Assembly: GCA_017464225.1 (NCBI GenBank)
Contig: JAFUDW010000026.1
Location: 1-23,936, forward strand
Direction: 5' to 3'
Length of the DNA stretch: 23,936 nt
DNA from: Clostridia bacterium
GTDB taxonomy: Bacteria > Bacillota_A > Clostridia > Christensenellales > Aristaeellaceae
Position numbers and translations under genes: made by a program. This document shows positions 6,386-14,489 of the stretch, one piece after another. The notes below the pieces were generated by a model, which saw only the letters and a list, made by a program, of their open reading frames with translations, did not search any database and was not told the origin of the DNA. Numbering within the stretch: position 1 is the first letter of the stretch; each line of letters opens with the position of its first letter.

Positions 6386-7363
6386 ATGAACCTTGATCAG
6401 CTGCCCTATCTGCTGGCCGTGGCCGCCGCGGGCAATCCTTCCGCCGCCGCCCGGCAGCTGGGCGTCACCCAGCAGGCCGTGAGCAAGTATCTGAACGAGC
6501 TGGAAAACGAGATCGGCCTGGAGCTGTTTTTCCGCAGCAAGCGACAATACCTGCCCACGCCCGCAGGGCACGCCTACATCCAGACGGCGCGGCAGATTTT
6601 GGAACTGCGGCGGCACACCCGCGCCGTGATCTCCTCCGCCGGAAGCCCCGCGCAAAGAAAGCTGCGGGTGGGCGTATCGCCCAACCGGGGCATTGCCATG
6701 ATGTCCGAGATCTATCCCCCCTTTGAGCGCCGCTATCCCCAGGCGGAGCTGAACGTCACCGAGGGCTACGCCAACGAGCTGCGGCGGAAGCTGATCGACG
6801 GGGAATTGGACGCCGTGATCTCCACCCACAGCGGGGCGATCGATCAGGATTTGCAGATGCTGCCCATCCAGGAGGAGGAGCTGGTGCTGGCCGTGCCCGC
6901 CTTTCATCCCCTGGCCGGGCATCCGGCGGCCCAGCTGGAGGAGCTGCCCTTCGCGGAGCTCAAGGACTTTCGCAACGATATCTTCATCCAGCCCCTGCCC
7001 ACCTCCAACCAGTACCAGATCGTGCAGGCGCTGTTCCGCTCCGCGGGCTTTCAGCCCCAGGTCACGGCCACGCTGCCCAACATCCATTTGCAGATGGCCA
7101 TGATCCGGGGCGGTACACGGGTGGGCCTGCTGCCCGCCTACTACATCAGCCACAGCCAAGGCATCAGCTTTTTCCGCCTGTACGCCGCGCCGCGCTTTAC
7201 GCTGGGCTATCTGACGCCCGCTGAGCACGTTTATTCCGAGCCCGAGCGTTATTTGATCTGGCTGATCACCCAATCCCACGTTGAGGATGAAGCGGCCATC
7301 CTGTGGGGCGAGGAGCTTTCGGCGATCCGCCGGGAGTTCAGCCCGGAGGGAGGCATGGCATGA
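6386..7363 (+). CDS. LysR-family transcriptional regulator (tct regulator candidate)
   Basis: This 325-residue protein has an N-terminal winged helix-turn-helix (residues about 3-60: PSAAARQLGVTQQAVSKYLN) and a C-terminal periplasmic-binding-like effector domain (from about 90). That is the standard LysR length and layout. I prefer the ATG at 6386 over an in-frame GTG at 6368 because GGAG (6375-6378) is 7 nt before it. Divergent placement next to tctC and a shared promoter region make it the likely activator of the transporter/hydrolase operon, responding to the transported acid or a breakdown product. It overlaps the next LysR gene by 4 nt. Confidence 0.92.
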   Translation: MNLDQLPYLLAVAAAGNPSAAARQLGVTQQAVSKYLNELENEIGLELFFRSKRQYLPTPAGHAYIQTARQILELRRHTRAVISSAGSPAQRKLRVGVSPNRGIAMMSEIYPPFERRYPQAELNVTEGYANELRRKLIDGELDAVISTHSGAIDQDLQMLPIQEEELVLAVPAFHPLAGHPAAQLEELPFAELKDFRNDIFIQPLPTSNQYQIVQALFRSAGFQPQVTATLPNIHLQMAMIRGGTRVGLLPAYYISHSQGISFFRLYAAPRFTLGYLTPAEHVYSEPERYLIWLITQSHVEDEAAILWGEELSAIRREFSPEGGMA

Positions 7364-8238
7364 ATACCAAAATACTGGAATACATCATCGCCATCGCCGA
7401 GGAGCAATCTGTCAGCCGGGCGGCCGAGCGCTTTTACCTGACCCATGCCGCCCTGTCCCGGCATCTGAAAAACATGGAGAGCGAGCTGGGCGCGCCGCTG
7501 TTTACGCGCACGCCCCAGGGCATGCGGCCCACCGAGGCCGGGCTGGTGTTCGTCAGCGACGCCCGAGCCATCCTGCACCTGGAGCAGGGCCTCAACCAGC
7601 TGCTTTCCGATATGCGCCGCCAGCGGCAGCACGTGATCCGCATCATGATGGACACGCCCTTTCACAACCGGTTTGTGCAGCGCGTGATCCCCGCTTTCCG
7701 GGAGCGCTATCTCGATCACACGCTGGAGGTGCTCCAATGCGCCGCCGCCCGGGCCCAGGAGGCCGTGCTTCGCGGCGAGGCCACGCTGGCCCTGTTCTTT
7801 TCCGCCATGACGCGCTCCGCCAGCTTGGTCTATCTGCCCGTCAGCAGCGACGCGCTGCGGCTGGTTTTTCCGCCCGATCATACCGGCAAGACCGATATGG
7901 ACGGCCTCAAGGAAGCGCTGGATGGGGGCAAGCTGCTGGGACTGCCCCCCGCCGAAACCACGCTGAACGCCATCGCGCGCCAGCGGCTGGCCGCCTCCGG
8001 CATTTATCCCGAGCACGCCCTGGAGGGCGAGTTCCGCTCGCTGCTGCGCTATATCGCCAATGGGGACATATGCAGCGCTTTCCCCGACGATTATTTATCC
8101 CATGTGACCGACGCCGCCCTGACCCCGGGCGACACGCTTTGCCCGATACATCAGATCATCGCCTATGCCCCCGACGCCGCACTTTCGCCCGCCGCCCAGG
8201 AATTGATGCAGCTGATCATCCGGGCGTTTGGGGGATAA
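7360..8238 (+). CDS. Second LysR-family transcriptional regulator
   Basis: This 292-residue protein has a LysR helix-turn-helix at about 15-45 (EQSVSRAAERFYLTHAALSR) and an effector-binding domain after residue 90. The ATG overlaps the upstream stop as ATGA (7360-7363), and GGAGGG lies 8-13 nt before it, so translation is coupled to the first regulator. The two proteins clearly differ outside the helix-turn-helix, so this is not a recent tandem duplicate. Possible roles are a second effector sensor for the same operon or a regulator of distant genes. A strong terminator follows at 8398-8440. Confidence 0.9.
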   Translation: MNTKILEYIIAIAEEQSVSRAAERFYLTHAALSRHLKNMESELGAPLFTRTPQGMRPTEAGLVFVSDARAILHLEQGLNQLLSDMRRQRQHVIRIMMDTPFHNRFVQRVIPAFRERYLDHTLEVLQCAAARAQEAVLRGEATLALFFSAMTRSASLVYLPVSSDALRLVFPPDHTGKTDMDGLKEALDGGKLLGLPPAETTLNAIARQRLAASGIYPEHALEGEFRSLLRYIANGDICSAFPDDYLSHVTDAALTPGDTLCPIHQIIAYAPDAALSPAAQELMQLIIRAFGG

Positions 8239-8397
8239 AAGAGACGTTCGAGGGCTTTGCCCTCGAGCTCCTACCAGGGTGGGAGCCCACCCTGGACCCG
8301 GCTACGGCGGATGTTACTTGTGTCGTAAACGGGCAACTTCCCGCAGTTGATTGGAATGGGGTTGGCGCAAAGAGCGCTCCGGAAATACGCGATCAAC
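8239..8397. repeat. Intergenic stretch with two strong palindromes
   Basis: Directly after the LysR stop come two hairpins: TCGAGGGC/GCCCTCGA (8248-8266) and CCAGGGTGGG/CCCACCCTGG (8274-8295). Neither is followed by a U-run. A related type of hairpin, GCAGGGG/CCCCTGC, sits at 23558-23578 at the other end of the island. They look like dispersed intergenic palindromes of the genome. The rest (8300-8397) shows no gene. Confidence 0.5.
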
Positions 8398-8440
8398 AAA
8401 AAAACACGCAGACTCGAGCAAGCTCGGTCTGCGGTTTTTT
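8398..8440. terminator. Bidirectional rho-independent terminator
   Basis: The stem is CGCAGAC (8407-8413) with GTCTGCG (8427-8433), extended inside by CGAGC/GCTCG around an AA loop with one bulged T. On the plus strand it is followed by TTTTTT (8435-8440), ending the LysR pair. On the minus strand the A-run at 8398-8404 gives a U-run as well, so it can also stop transcripts coming from the double GT2 gene. Confidence 0.85.
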
Positions 8441-8680
8441 GTATGCTCGCTATGACGCTGACGCGTCATTGACGTCGGCAAGCCGCCGTCATTTCTGGAG
8501 CGGGTAACGTATCGAAATTTCGTGATCGCTCAACCAGTCTGAGGTAGGCACGCGAAGACGGCCTCTTTGCGCCAATCCTTTCAGCTAATCGATAGAGCAC
8601 TCAGCTCTGTTCGCTGGAATGGGTGTAGGGGTTCAGCGTAGAGCGGGCCGGCAGGCCCCGGACGCGGAGGCCCTTATCGT
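8441..8680 (+). repeat. Left copy of the long inverted intergenic repeat
   Basis: Five blocks here match the right-hand copy in inverted order: 8441-8498 (55 of 58 identical to 23814-23871), 8534-8555 (22 of 22, to 23757-23778), 8556-8571 (15 of 16, to 23646-23661), 8608-8631 (21 of 24, to 23572-23595) and 8664-8680 (17 of 17, to 23523-23539). Sequence between blocks is diverged but of similar length, except for a 95-bp insertion in the right copy. No coding frame is apparent. A 13-bp inverted pair (8362-8374 and 8563-8575) also frames part of this copy. Nothing else is visible in 8681-8730 apart from A/T-rich sequence after the GT2 stop. Confidence 0.85.
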
Positions 8681-8730
8681 ACCCATCGCGCAATTTCTGT
8701 TTTTGATATGTTATTTTATCACGCTTAGCA

Positions 8731-10548
8731 TTACCGCAAGGAGAAGTTTTCGCGTTTCAGGGTCAGGTTGGGATTGTAGTAGGGATCGCCCGCGTCCAAT
8801 ACGCTCTGCCAGCGCCGCTGGAAAAAGGCCACTTCGCTGTTGAAGCGCTCCTGCTTTTGCAGGGTGTTTTCCTTGCCGCGGCTGCGGGACTCAAAGTGAT
8901 AGAGCTCGGCGTAGGGCGTCCAGACCACCAGATAGCCCGCCTGGCGGATGCGCAGGCAGAGATCAACGTCGTTGAAGGCCACGGCCAGCTGCTCATCCAG
9001 GCCGCCCACCTGATCCCAAACCTCCCTGCGGAGCATGGCGCAGGCGGCGGTGACGGCGCTCAGGTTTTGGATCATGGCCATGCGGGCCATATAGCCCACA
9101 TCCTTGCGGGCGCAGCGCTTATGGCTGTGGCCGGCCACGCCGCCAATGCCCAGGATAACTCCGGCGTGCTGCACGGTATCATCGGGATAATACAGCATAC
9201 AGCCCACGATGCCCACATCTTTGCGCTGGGCAAACATCATCATGCGCTCGATCCAGTCCGGCGTGATGATCTGGGTATCGTTGTTCAGCAGCAGCAGATA
9301 CCGCCCCTGGGCGTGACGAACGCCAAAATGATTGATGGCGGAAAAGTTGAACGCCCCTTCATAGGTGACCAGGCGGATGCGGCTGTCGGACTGCAGCTCC
9401 TGATAATACTGGAAGGTGGCCTCCTTTTCGCTGTTGTTTTCCACCAGCACGATCTCCCAATGGGGCCAGGTGGTCTTTTCCCGGATGGAATCGATGCAGC
9501 GCTTCAGATCGTTCACATGATCCTTATTGGGAATGATGATGGATACCAGATCATTCCCCTCGATATCGTACTGCACGTCGTAGGTGGAGATGCACCGGGC
9601 GTCGTGCACCGTGCCGCGCAGGCCCACGCGGGCCAGATGATCGGCAATGGCCCGGTGCGCCGCCTCCAGGATGTAAGGCTTGGCCGCAATGCCCGAGGCT
9701 GTTGAATCGGCGTGCACCCGCCAGAGGTAGAGGATCTCGGGGATATGGACGATTTTCCGGGCCTGTTCGGTGAGGCGCAGGATCATATCGTAATCCTGGC
9801 TGCCGTCGTATTGGCTGCGGAAGCCGCCGCCCGCGCGGGCAAGCAATCCCCTGTCAAACACCGTAAGATGGCAGATGTAGTTGCAGCTCCGCAGGGTATC
9901 GGGCGCGAAATCGGGCTTGAAATTGGGCACGTCGGCGTCGTCGGGCGTTTCGTGAAAGTGCGCCTCGTCGGTATAGATAAAATCGGCGTCCTGATCGCAT
10001 ATCGCCTGCATTACCCGCTGCAGGGCGAAGGGGTGCAGCAGGTCGTCATGGTCAAACAGCGCGATGTAATCCCCGGCGGCCATATCGATGCAGGCGTTGG
10101 TATTGCCCGATATGCCCAGGTTTTTTTCCAGCCGCCGGTAGCGCACGCGGCTGTCCAGGGCGGCGTATTCCCGGCATACGCGCTCCGGATCGGGGTGGGT
10201 TTGATCGCTGCCGTCGGCCAGGCAGAGCTCCCAATCGCCGTAGGTTTGCCCCTGCACGCTTTCGATCATCTCCCGCAGAAACTTTTCCGGCGTGTTGTAC
10301 AGGGGAACCACCACGCTGAACAGGATCTTCCGGTCAAAGGTTTGCGCCCGGGCGGCGGCCGTCTCCGCCTCCGTGGGCCATTTGGCAATTTTGGCGCTGC
10401 GGATGCGCACGGTATCCTTCCATTCCCTGTAGGCTACCTTGGGCCCCTGGGTAACGGCGCGCTTGCAGGCGCCCAGCAGCATATAGAGCCGCTCGAACCT
10501 GCGCATGGAATATTTAAATTTGAGGTAGTATTTTTTCAGTGAAAGCAT
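8731..10548 (-). CDS. Double-domain family 2 glycosyltransferase (GT2-GT2)
   Basis: This 605-residue cytosolic glycosyltransferase carries two GT-A domains. Domain 1 spans about 77-310, with the start SVVVPLYNTP, the metal/nucleotide site FDHDD at 166-170 and the acidic QDYD at 251-254. Domain 2 spans about 334-590, with VSIIIPNKD, the DXD-type site LNNDT at 421-425 and NDVDLCLR as the acidic element. Such tandem GT2 proteins make alternating linkages in rhamnan or O-antigen-like chains. The ATG at 10548 has AAGGAGG 7 nt upstream; the frame extends further to 10692 but runs through the promoter. It is transcribed divergently from the main glycan operon from an extended -10 promoter (10613-10618). 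Donor and acceptor sugars cannot be read; rhamnose is a guess from family members. Confidence 0.88.
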   Translation of the reverse strand: MLSLKKYYLKFKYSMRRFERLYMLLGACKRAVTQGPKVAYREWKDTVRIRSAKIAKWPTEAETAAARAQTFDRKILFSVVVPLYNTPEKFLREMIESVQGQTYGDWELCLADGSDQTHPDPERVCREYAALDSRVRYRRLEKNLGISGNTNACIDMAAGDYIALFDHDDLLHPFALQRVMQAICDQDADFIYTDEAHFHETPDDADVPNFKPDFAPDTLRSCNYICHLTVFDRGLLARAGGGFRSQYDGSQDYDMILRLTEQARKIVHIPEILYLWRVHADSTASGIAAKPYILEAAHRAIADHLARVGLRGTVHDARCISTYDVQYDIEGNDLVSIIIPNKDHVNDLKRCIDSIREKTTWPHWEIVLVENNSEKEATFQYYQELQSDSRIRLVTYEGAFNFSAINHFGVRHAQGRYLLLLNNDTQIITPDWIERMMMFAQRKDVGIVGCMLYYPDDTVQHAGVILGIGGVAGHSHKRCARKDVGYMARMAMIQNLSAVTAACAMLRREVWDQVGGLDEQLAVAFNDVDLCLRIRQAGYLVVWTPYAELYHFESRSRGKENTLQKQERFNSEVAFFQRRWQSVLDAGDPYYNPNLTLKRENFSLR

Positions 10549-10612
10549 GGCGGGTCCTCCTTGGCGGGCGCGCGGCGCCGGGCGATGCCCTCCGCCGCTG
10601 CAAAGCACCTGC

Positions 10613-10618
10613 ATTATA
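10613..10618 (-). promoter_or_regulatory. Extended -10 promoter of the GT2-GT2 gene
   Basis: On the minus strand TGCTATAAT gives a perfect -10 with the TGn extension. The -35 at 16-18 nt spacing (GGATTT/TGGATT region) is weak, which an extended -10 can compensate. The predicted leader to the ATG at 10548 is about 60 nt. Confidence 0.65.
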
Positions 10619-10683
10619 GCACAGAAGCCCCTGAAAATCCACAGGAACAGGCCGCGAAGGGGCAAGCGGAGCGGTGAAAACAG

Positions 10684-10712
10684 TTGCAACAAAAATATAA
10701 ATCATATATAAT
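10684..10712 (+). promoter_or_regulatory. Sigma-A promoter of the glycan operon
   Basis: TTGCAA (10684-10689), a 17-nt A/T-rich spacer and a perfect TATAAT (10707-10712) give a strong promoter with a predicted start near 10719, about 75 nt before the first ATG at 10794. No other comparable promoter was seen before 23490, so the eleven genes downstream are probably one transcription unit. Confidence 0.8.
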
Positions 10713-10793
10713 GGAAATGTCTATAACAAAAGCTTGACGCAGGCTGTTTGCCCGGCAGCGGACGGGAATTTAAAGGCGAGAGGAACAAAGACG

Positions 10794-13253
10794 ATGGCGG
10801 ATACGGCGTATAATTACAATAACGCGGCCTATTACGATCATATATACAACAGCGAGTTCACCTCCGAGGAGGACCGCAACCGGATATTTTTCGGCATTGC
10901 GCAGTGCCTGGAACGGGAAATCAACCCCAAAACCGTGTTGGACGTGGGCTGCGCCCTGGGCGGCGTGGTGCATGCCTTCCGCAGGCTGGGTATAGAGAGC
11001 TACGGCATCGATATATCGGAATACGCCGTTTCCGCCGCGCCGGAGGAGATCCGCCCCTATCTGAACGCCCAGAGCGCCCTTGCGCCGCTGCCGGCGGACT
11101 TCCCTGCGCGGTTTGATCTGGTGATCTGCATGGAGGTTGCCGAGCATATGCCCGAGGAGGAGGCGTCGGCGCTGATCGGTCGGCTCTGCGAGCTGGGCGA
11201 TACGGTGGTTTTTTCCTCCAGCCCCTGCGATTTTGAGGACAAGACCCATTATAATGTGCAGCAGGCCGAATACTGGTGCAAGCTGTTTGCCAAGTTCGGT
11301 TATTTCCGCTGCCTGGATAAAACGCTTTCCAGCATGGTCGAATGGACGATGTGCTTTACGAAAATGGAGCTGAGCGCGCCGCAGATAGTGGAGATGTACG
11401 AGCGCGGCAACCGCATTGCAGACCTGCTGCGCAAGCGTCCACGGTATCGCGGCATCCTGTTTTTCGACAGGGGCGCGGGGCTTGAAACGGACGCTCCCAT
11501 GCCGTTTGAATATGTGGCGGGCGAAGCGTTTTCTCTGCCCCTGGAGCTGAACGGCGTTTCCATGCTGCGCGTCATCCCCATGCTGCAGCACGGCTGTCTG
11601 ATCGAAAAAATATCGCTCGTTACGCCCAATCGCGCCCTTTCGCCCGCCGCGACCAACGGTCTGACCTTTGACGGCGTGACGGGCTTCCCCACCACCGAGC
11701 CCTTTGTCGATTTTGACTTGTCCGGCGTGATCGATCTTCACGGCGCCCTGGAGGCGGTGATCCATCCCGTGCTGCTGGATCAGGAAACGTACTTCCTGAG
11801 CGGTCTCAGCGAAATCAAGAAAGAGCGGGATCAGCTGGCCGCCAGGCTTTCCGCCGTGGAAGGCAATCCCGCGTGGCGCCTTACCGCGCCGCTGCGCGCC
11901 ATGGGCAAAGCGCTGCGCAAGCTCCTGAACAAGCTTGCGCACAACGGCATCACCCGCAGGGTGGGCAAGCTGCGGGGCTATATTCGCCAGCACGGCTTCA
12001 AAACCGTAATGAAAAGCATCGTTTACCGGATTTTGCACCGCCCCATGCCCGCGCCTGCGCCCGTGCCCACCAGCCGGGACGCGAAGCTGGCCCTGAAGGA
12101 GCAATATACCGATACCACCTGCGCCGTTCAGGCGATCCCGGCGTATCTTTCCGATGAAAAGGTGCGGCGGCTCAATCTGGTGACCGACAGCCTGGAGGCC
12201 AACAGCCTGCTGGGCGGCGTGGCCACCGCGCTGATCGTCGCAACGATTTTCTGCGAGAAAAACGATTACGAGCTGCGCATCATTACCCGCCGCAGTCCCG
12301 CGACGCCCATCAACTATGAAAATATCGTCAAGCTGAACAATCTGAAAAAGCCCCGCAGGGTGACTTATTTTTCCGATTTCAGCGAAAAGCCGGACGGCAA
12401 AAGCAGCTATAAGATCGATATCACCCAGGACGATATCTTTTTTGCCACCTCCTGGTGGAGCGCGGAAGCCATCCGCCGCACCACGCTGCGCAAGCGTTTC
12501 TTCTATATCATCCAAGAGGTTGAAACCTATTTCTATAACTTTGGCGGGGAGCGCGTGATGTGCGAAAGCGTCATGAATGACCCCAACATCGATTTCATCA
12601 TCAATTCCCACTACCTGAACGATTACTTTAAGGAAAACGAGCCCAATGTGTACGGCAACGGCGTATACTTTGAGCCCGCCTTCTCCCAGGAGCTTTTCCA
12701 TCCCGCCGCCCAGGCGCGGAGCGGCAAAAAGCGCCTGTTCTTCTATGGCCGTCCGGGCAACCCGCGCAATCTGTTCAACCTGGGCGTCAATATTCTGGAT
12801 AAGGCCATCCAGCAGAACGTGATCGACACCGATCAGTGGGAAATCTGCCTGGCGGGGGCCAATGTGCCCGTGATCACCTTCTGCAACGGCAAAAAGACGG
12901 TCAATATGGGCCAGCTGTCCTGGCAGGATTACGCCGAATTTCTGCGCACGGTGGATGTGGCGCTATGCCTGATGTATACGCCTCACCCCAGCTATCCGCC
13001 CTATGACGCGGCCTGTTCCGGTGGCGTGGTGGTGACCAACAGGCACCTGAACAAGCGTGATTTCCCCCAGTGTAAAAACGTGCTGATGGCCGATCTGAAC
13101 GAAGAAAGCCTGCTTGAAACGCTGCGGGAGGGCATTCGCCTTTCTCAGGACAAGGAAGCCCGCGCGCGGAACTGCCAGGAAGCGGCCATTCCCCGCGACT
13201 GGGAGGAAACCCTGGCCGATACACTGCGATTCATGGAGGAAAAGGCCCAGTGA
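10794..13253 (+). CDS. Methyltransferase / WsaF-like glycosyltransferase fusion
   Basis: This 819-residue protein joins two enzymes. The N-terminal part (about 1-200) is a class I SAM methyltransferase with motif I LDVGCALGG at 49-57, the acidic SAM-ribose strand GIDIS at 71-75 and a VICMEVAEHM motif IV-type segment. A middle region (about 340-390) has a charged helix and the NPAWRLTAPLR motif common as a linker in multidomain glycan enzymes. The C-terminal part (about 455-819) resembles the rhamnosyltransferase WsaF (GT-B), with LLGGVATALI, an IQEVETYFY segment and the nucleotide-sugar-site stretch PHPSYPPYDAACSGGVVV. The ATG at 10794 follows GAGAGGAAC; an upstream in-frame TTG at 10734 has no ribosome site. 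It is the first gene of the operon, overlapping the next by GTGA. It likely adds a sugar and methylates it, possibly as a chain cap. Confidence 0.85.
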   Translation: MADTAYNYNNAAYYDHIYNSEFTSEEDRNRIFFGIAQCLEREINPKTVLDVGCALGGVVHAFRRLGIESYGIDISEYAVSAAPEEIRPYLNAQSALAPLPADFPARFDLVICMEVAEHMPEEEASALIGRLCELGDTVVFSSSPCDFEDKTHYNVQQAEYWCKLFAKFGYFRCLDKTLSSMVEWTMCFTKMELSAPQIVEMYERGNRIADLLRKRPRYRGILFFDRGAGLETDAPMPFEYVAGEAFSLPLELNGVSMLRVIPMLQHGCLIEKISLVTPNRALSPAATNGLTFDGVTGFPTTEPFVDFDLSGVIDLHGALEAVIHPVLLDQETYFLSGLSEIKKERDQLAARLSAVEGNPAWRLTAPLRAMGKALRKLLNKLAHNGITRRVGKLRGYIRQHGFKTVMKSIVYRILHRPMPAPAPVPTSRDAKLALKEQYTDTTCAVQAIPAYLSDEKVRRLNLVTDSLEANSLLGGVATALIVATIFCEKNDYELRIITRRSPATPINYENIVKLNNLKKPRRVTYFSDFSEKPDGKSSYKIDITQDDIFFATSWWSAEAIRRTTLRKRFFYIIQEVETYFYNFGGERVMCESVMNDPNIDFIINSHYLNDYFKENEPNVYGNGVYFEPAFSQELFHPAAQARSGKKRLFFYGRPGNPRNLFNLGVNILDKAIQQNVIDTDQWEICLAGANVPVITFCNGKKTVNMGQLSWQDYAEFLRTVDVALCLMYTPHPSYPPYDAACSGGVVVTNRHLNKRDFPQCKNVLMADLNEESLLETLREGIRLSQDKEARARNCQEAAIPRDWEETLADTLRFMEEKAQ

Positions 13254-14440
13254 GAAAGCTGCAAGTGACGCTGCCCGCCAACCGGGAGCCATGGCTGATC
13301 CCCACGGCCAGCCGCATATCGCTGGCTTACCGGGCGCTGCAGCAGGGAAAGCGCCTATGCCTCATGGTATACGACCACGCCGATACGTCCACCTTCCGCT
13401 ACCGCTGCTACAACATGCAGCAGTGGACGGAGCAGAGCAGCGCCTGGCAGGCCGTATACTTTTACAGCGCTGAAATCAATACGGTATTTGATCTGCTGCC
13501 CCGCTCCTCCCTGCTGATCCTTGCGCGGCTCCAGTGGTATCACGCCGTTGACCTGCTGATCCATAAGGCCCACGCCCAGGGGATATCGGTGCTGTACGAT
13601 ACCGACGATTATATTGTGGATCTGGATATCCTGCCCACGCTCACCAATTCCACCGACGTGGATTTTTCAGCGCCGGGCCAGTACGAATATTGGTTTTCCT
13701 ATATTTCCCGCAACGGCTATACCGCCGGAAAAACCGACGGCTTCATCACCACCAACGATTACCTGGGCCAAAAGCTGAAAAATAAATTTGGCAAACCCTA
13801 CCGCGTGATCACCAATTCGCTGAACAGGGAGCAGCTGGAGGTTTCCCAAAGATGCCGCGCGGAAAAGGAGAGGCAGCGGGACGGCGGCGATATGACCCTG
13901 GGCTATTTCAGCGGCTCGCCCTCCCACAACCATGATCTGGAGCTGATCGCCTCCGAGCTGGCGGCCTTCCTTGGCGCCCATAAAAACGCGTCGCTCCGGG
14001 TGGTGGGGTTCATGCAGTTTCCCGCGGCGCTGCAGCCCTTTATCCGGAACAAGCAGATCGTATTTTCCCCGCTCACCGATTTCCTTTCGCTGCAGACGCT
14101 GACCGCCGCCGTGGACGTCAATATCGTTCCGTTGCTGGATAACGGATTCACCAACTGCAAATCCGAGCTGAAATACTTTGAAGCCGGCGCGGTGGATACC
14201 GTTACGGCGGCCACGCCCACGTACGTATTCACCAAGTGCATACACCCGGGGGGGAACGGCTTTCTTTGCCGACCGGGGGAGTGGTTTGACACGCTGGAAT
14301 CGCTTTATCGCCGGAAAAACGAGCTCAAATCCATTGCCGACGCCGCCAGACGCGACAGCCTGGAAAGATATTCCGGCGCGAATTTCATCCGCTCCATCGA
14401 GCAGACGTATGACGATTTCACAAAAGATATTTCCGACTGA
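13250..14440 (+). CDS. GT4-like glycosyltransferase
   Basis: This 396-residue protein has a GT-B-type layout. The N-terminal half includes the acidic segment LYDTDDYIVD, and the C-terminal Rossmann half opens with LGYFSGSPSHNHDLELI, followed by LRVVGFMQ, a PLTDFLSLQTLTAAVDVNIVPL stretch split over the domain and a K-x-x-L-K-Y-F-E-A-G-A nucleotide-sugar site. These are hallmarks of GT4-related transferases in surface-glycan clusters. Translation starts at a GTG overlapping the previous stop (GTGA), with GGAGG 10 nt upstream, so it is coupled to the methyltransferase/WsaF fusion. The sugar transferred is unknown. Confidence 0.83.
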   Translation: MRKLQVTLPANREPWLIPTASRISLAYRALQQGKRLCLMVYDHADTSTFRYRCYNMQQWTEQSSAWQAVYFYSAEINTVFDLLPRSSLLILARLQWYHAVDLLIHKAHAQGISVLYDTDDYIVDLDILPTLTNSTDVDFSAPGQYEYWFSYISRNGYTAGKTDGFITTNDYLGQKLKNKFGKPYRVITNSLNREQLEVSQRCRAEKERQRDGGDMTLGYFSGSPSHNHDLELIASELAAFLGAHKNASLRVVGFMQFPAALQPFIRNKQIVFSPLTDFLSLQTLTAAVDVNIVPLLDNGFTNCKSELKYFEAGAVDTVTAATPTYVFTKCIHPGGNGFLCRPGEWFDTLESLYRRKNELKSIADAARRDSLERYSGANFIRSIEQTYDDFTKDISD

Positions 14441-14489
14441 CGGTTTTTGATCGGGCAGTGTCCTTAGAGGAAATGAGGATGAATATTTG

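Noticed and set aside
7281..8507. Plus-strand open frame of 408 codons overlapping the second LysR gene
   Set aside because: An Arg/Ala/Pro-rich translation in a shifted frame that runs through the terminator at 8398-8440; the LysR frame has the helix-turn-helix and the ATGA-coupled start.
8441..8680. Left repeat considered as an insertion-sequence remnant or a structured small RNA
   Set aside because: No transposase fragment in any frame, no terminal repeats of a known IS family, and no known RNA family recognised; kept as an unclassified intergenic repeat.
8731..10692. Longer N-terminus of the GT2-GT2 protein starting at 10692
   Set aside because: The extension would run through the extended -10 promoter at 10613-10618, and the AAGGAGG ribosome site is placed for the ATG at 10548.
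10770..12701. Minus-strand open frame of 643 codons
   Set aside because: Antisense to the methyltransferase/WsaF fusion and covering its start region; no recognisable motif and an unlikely composition.
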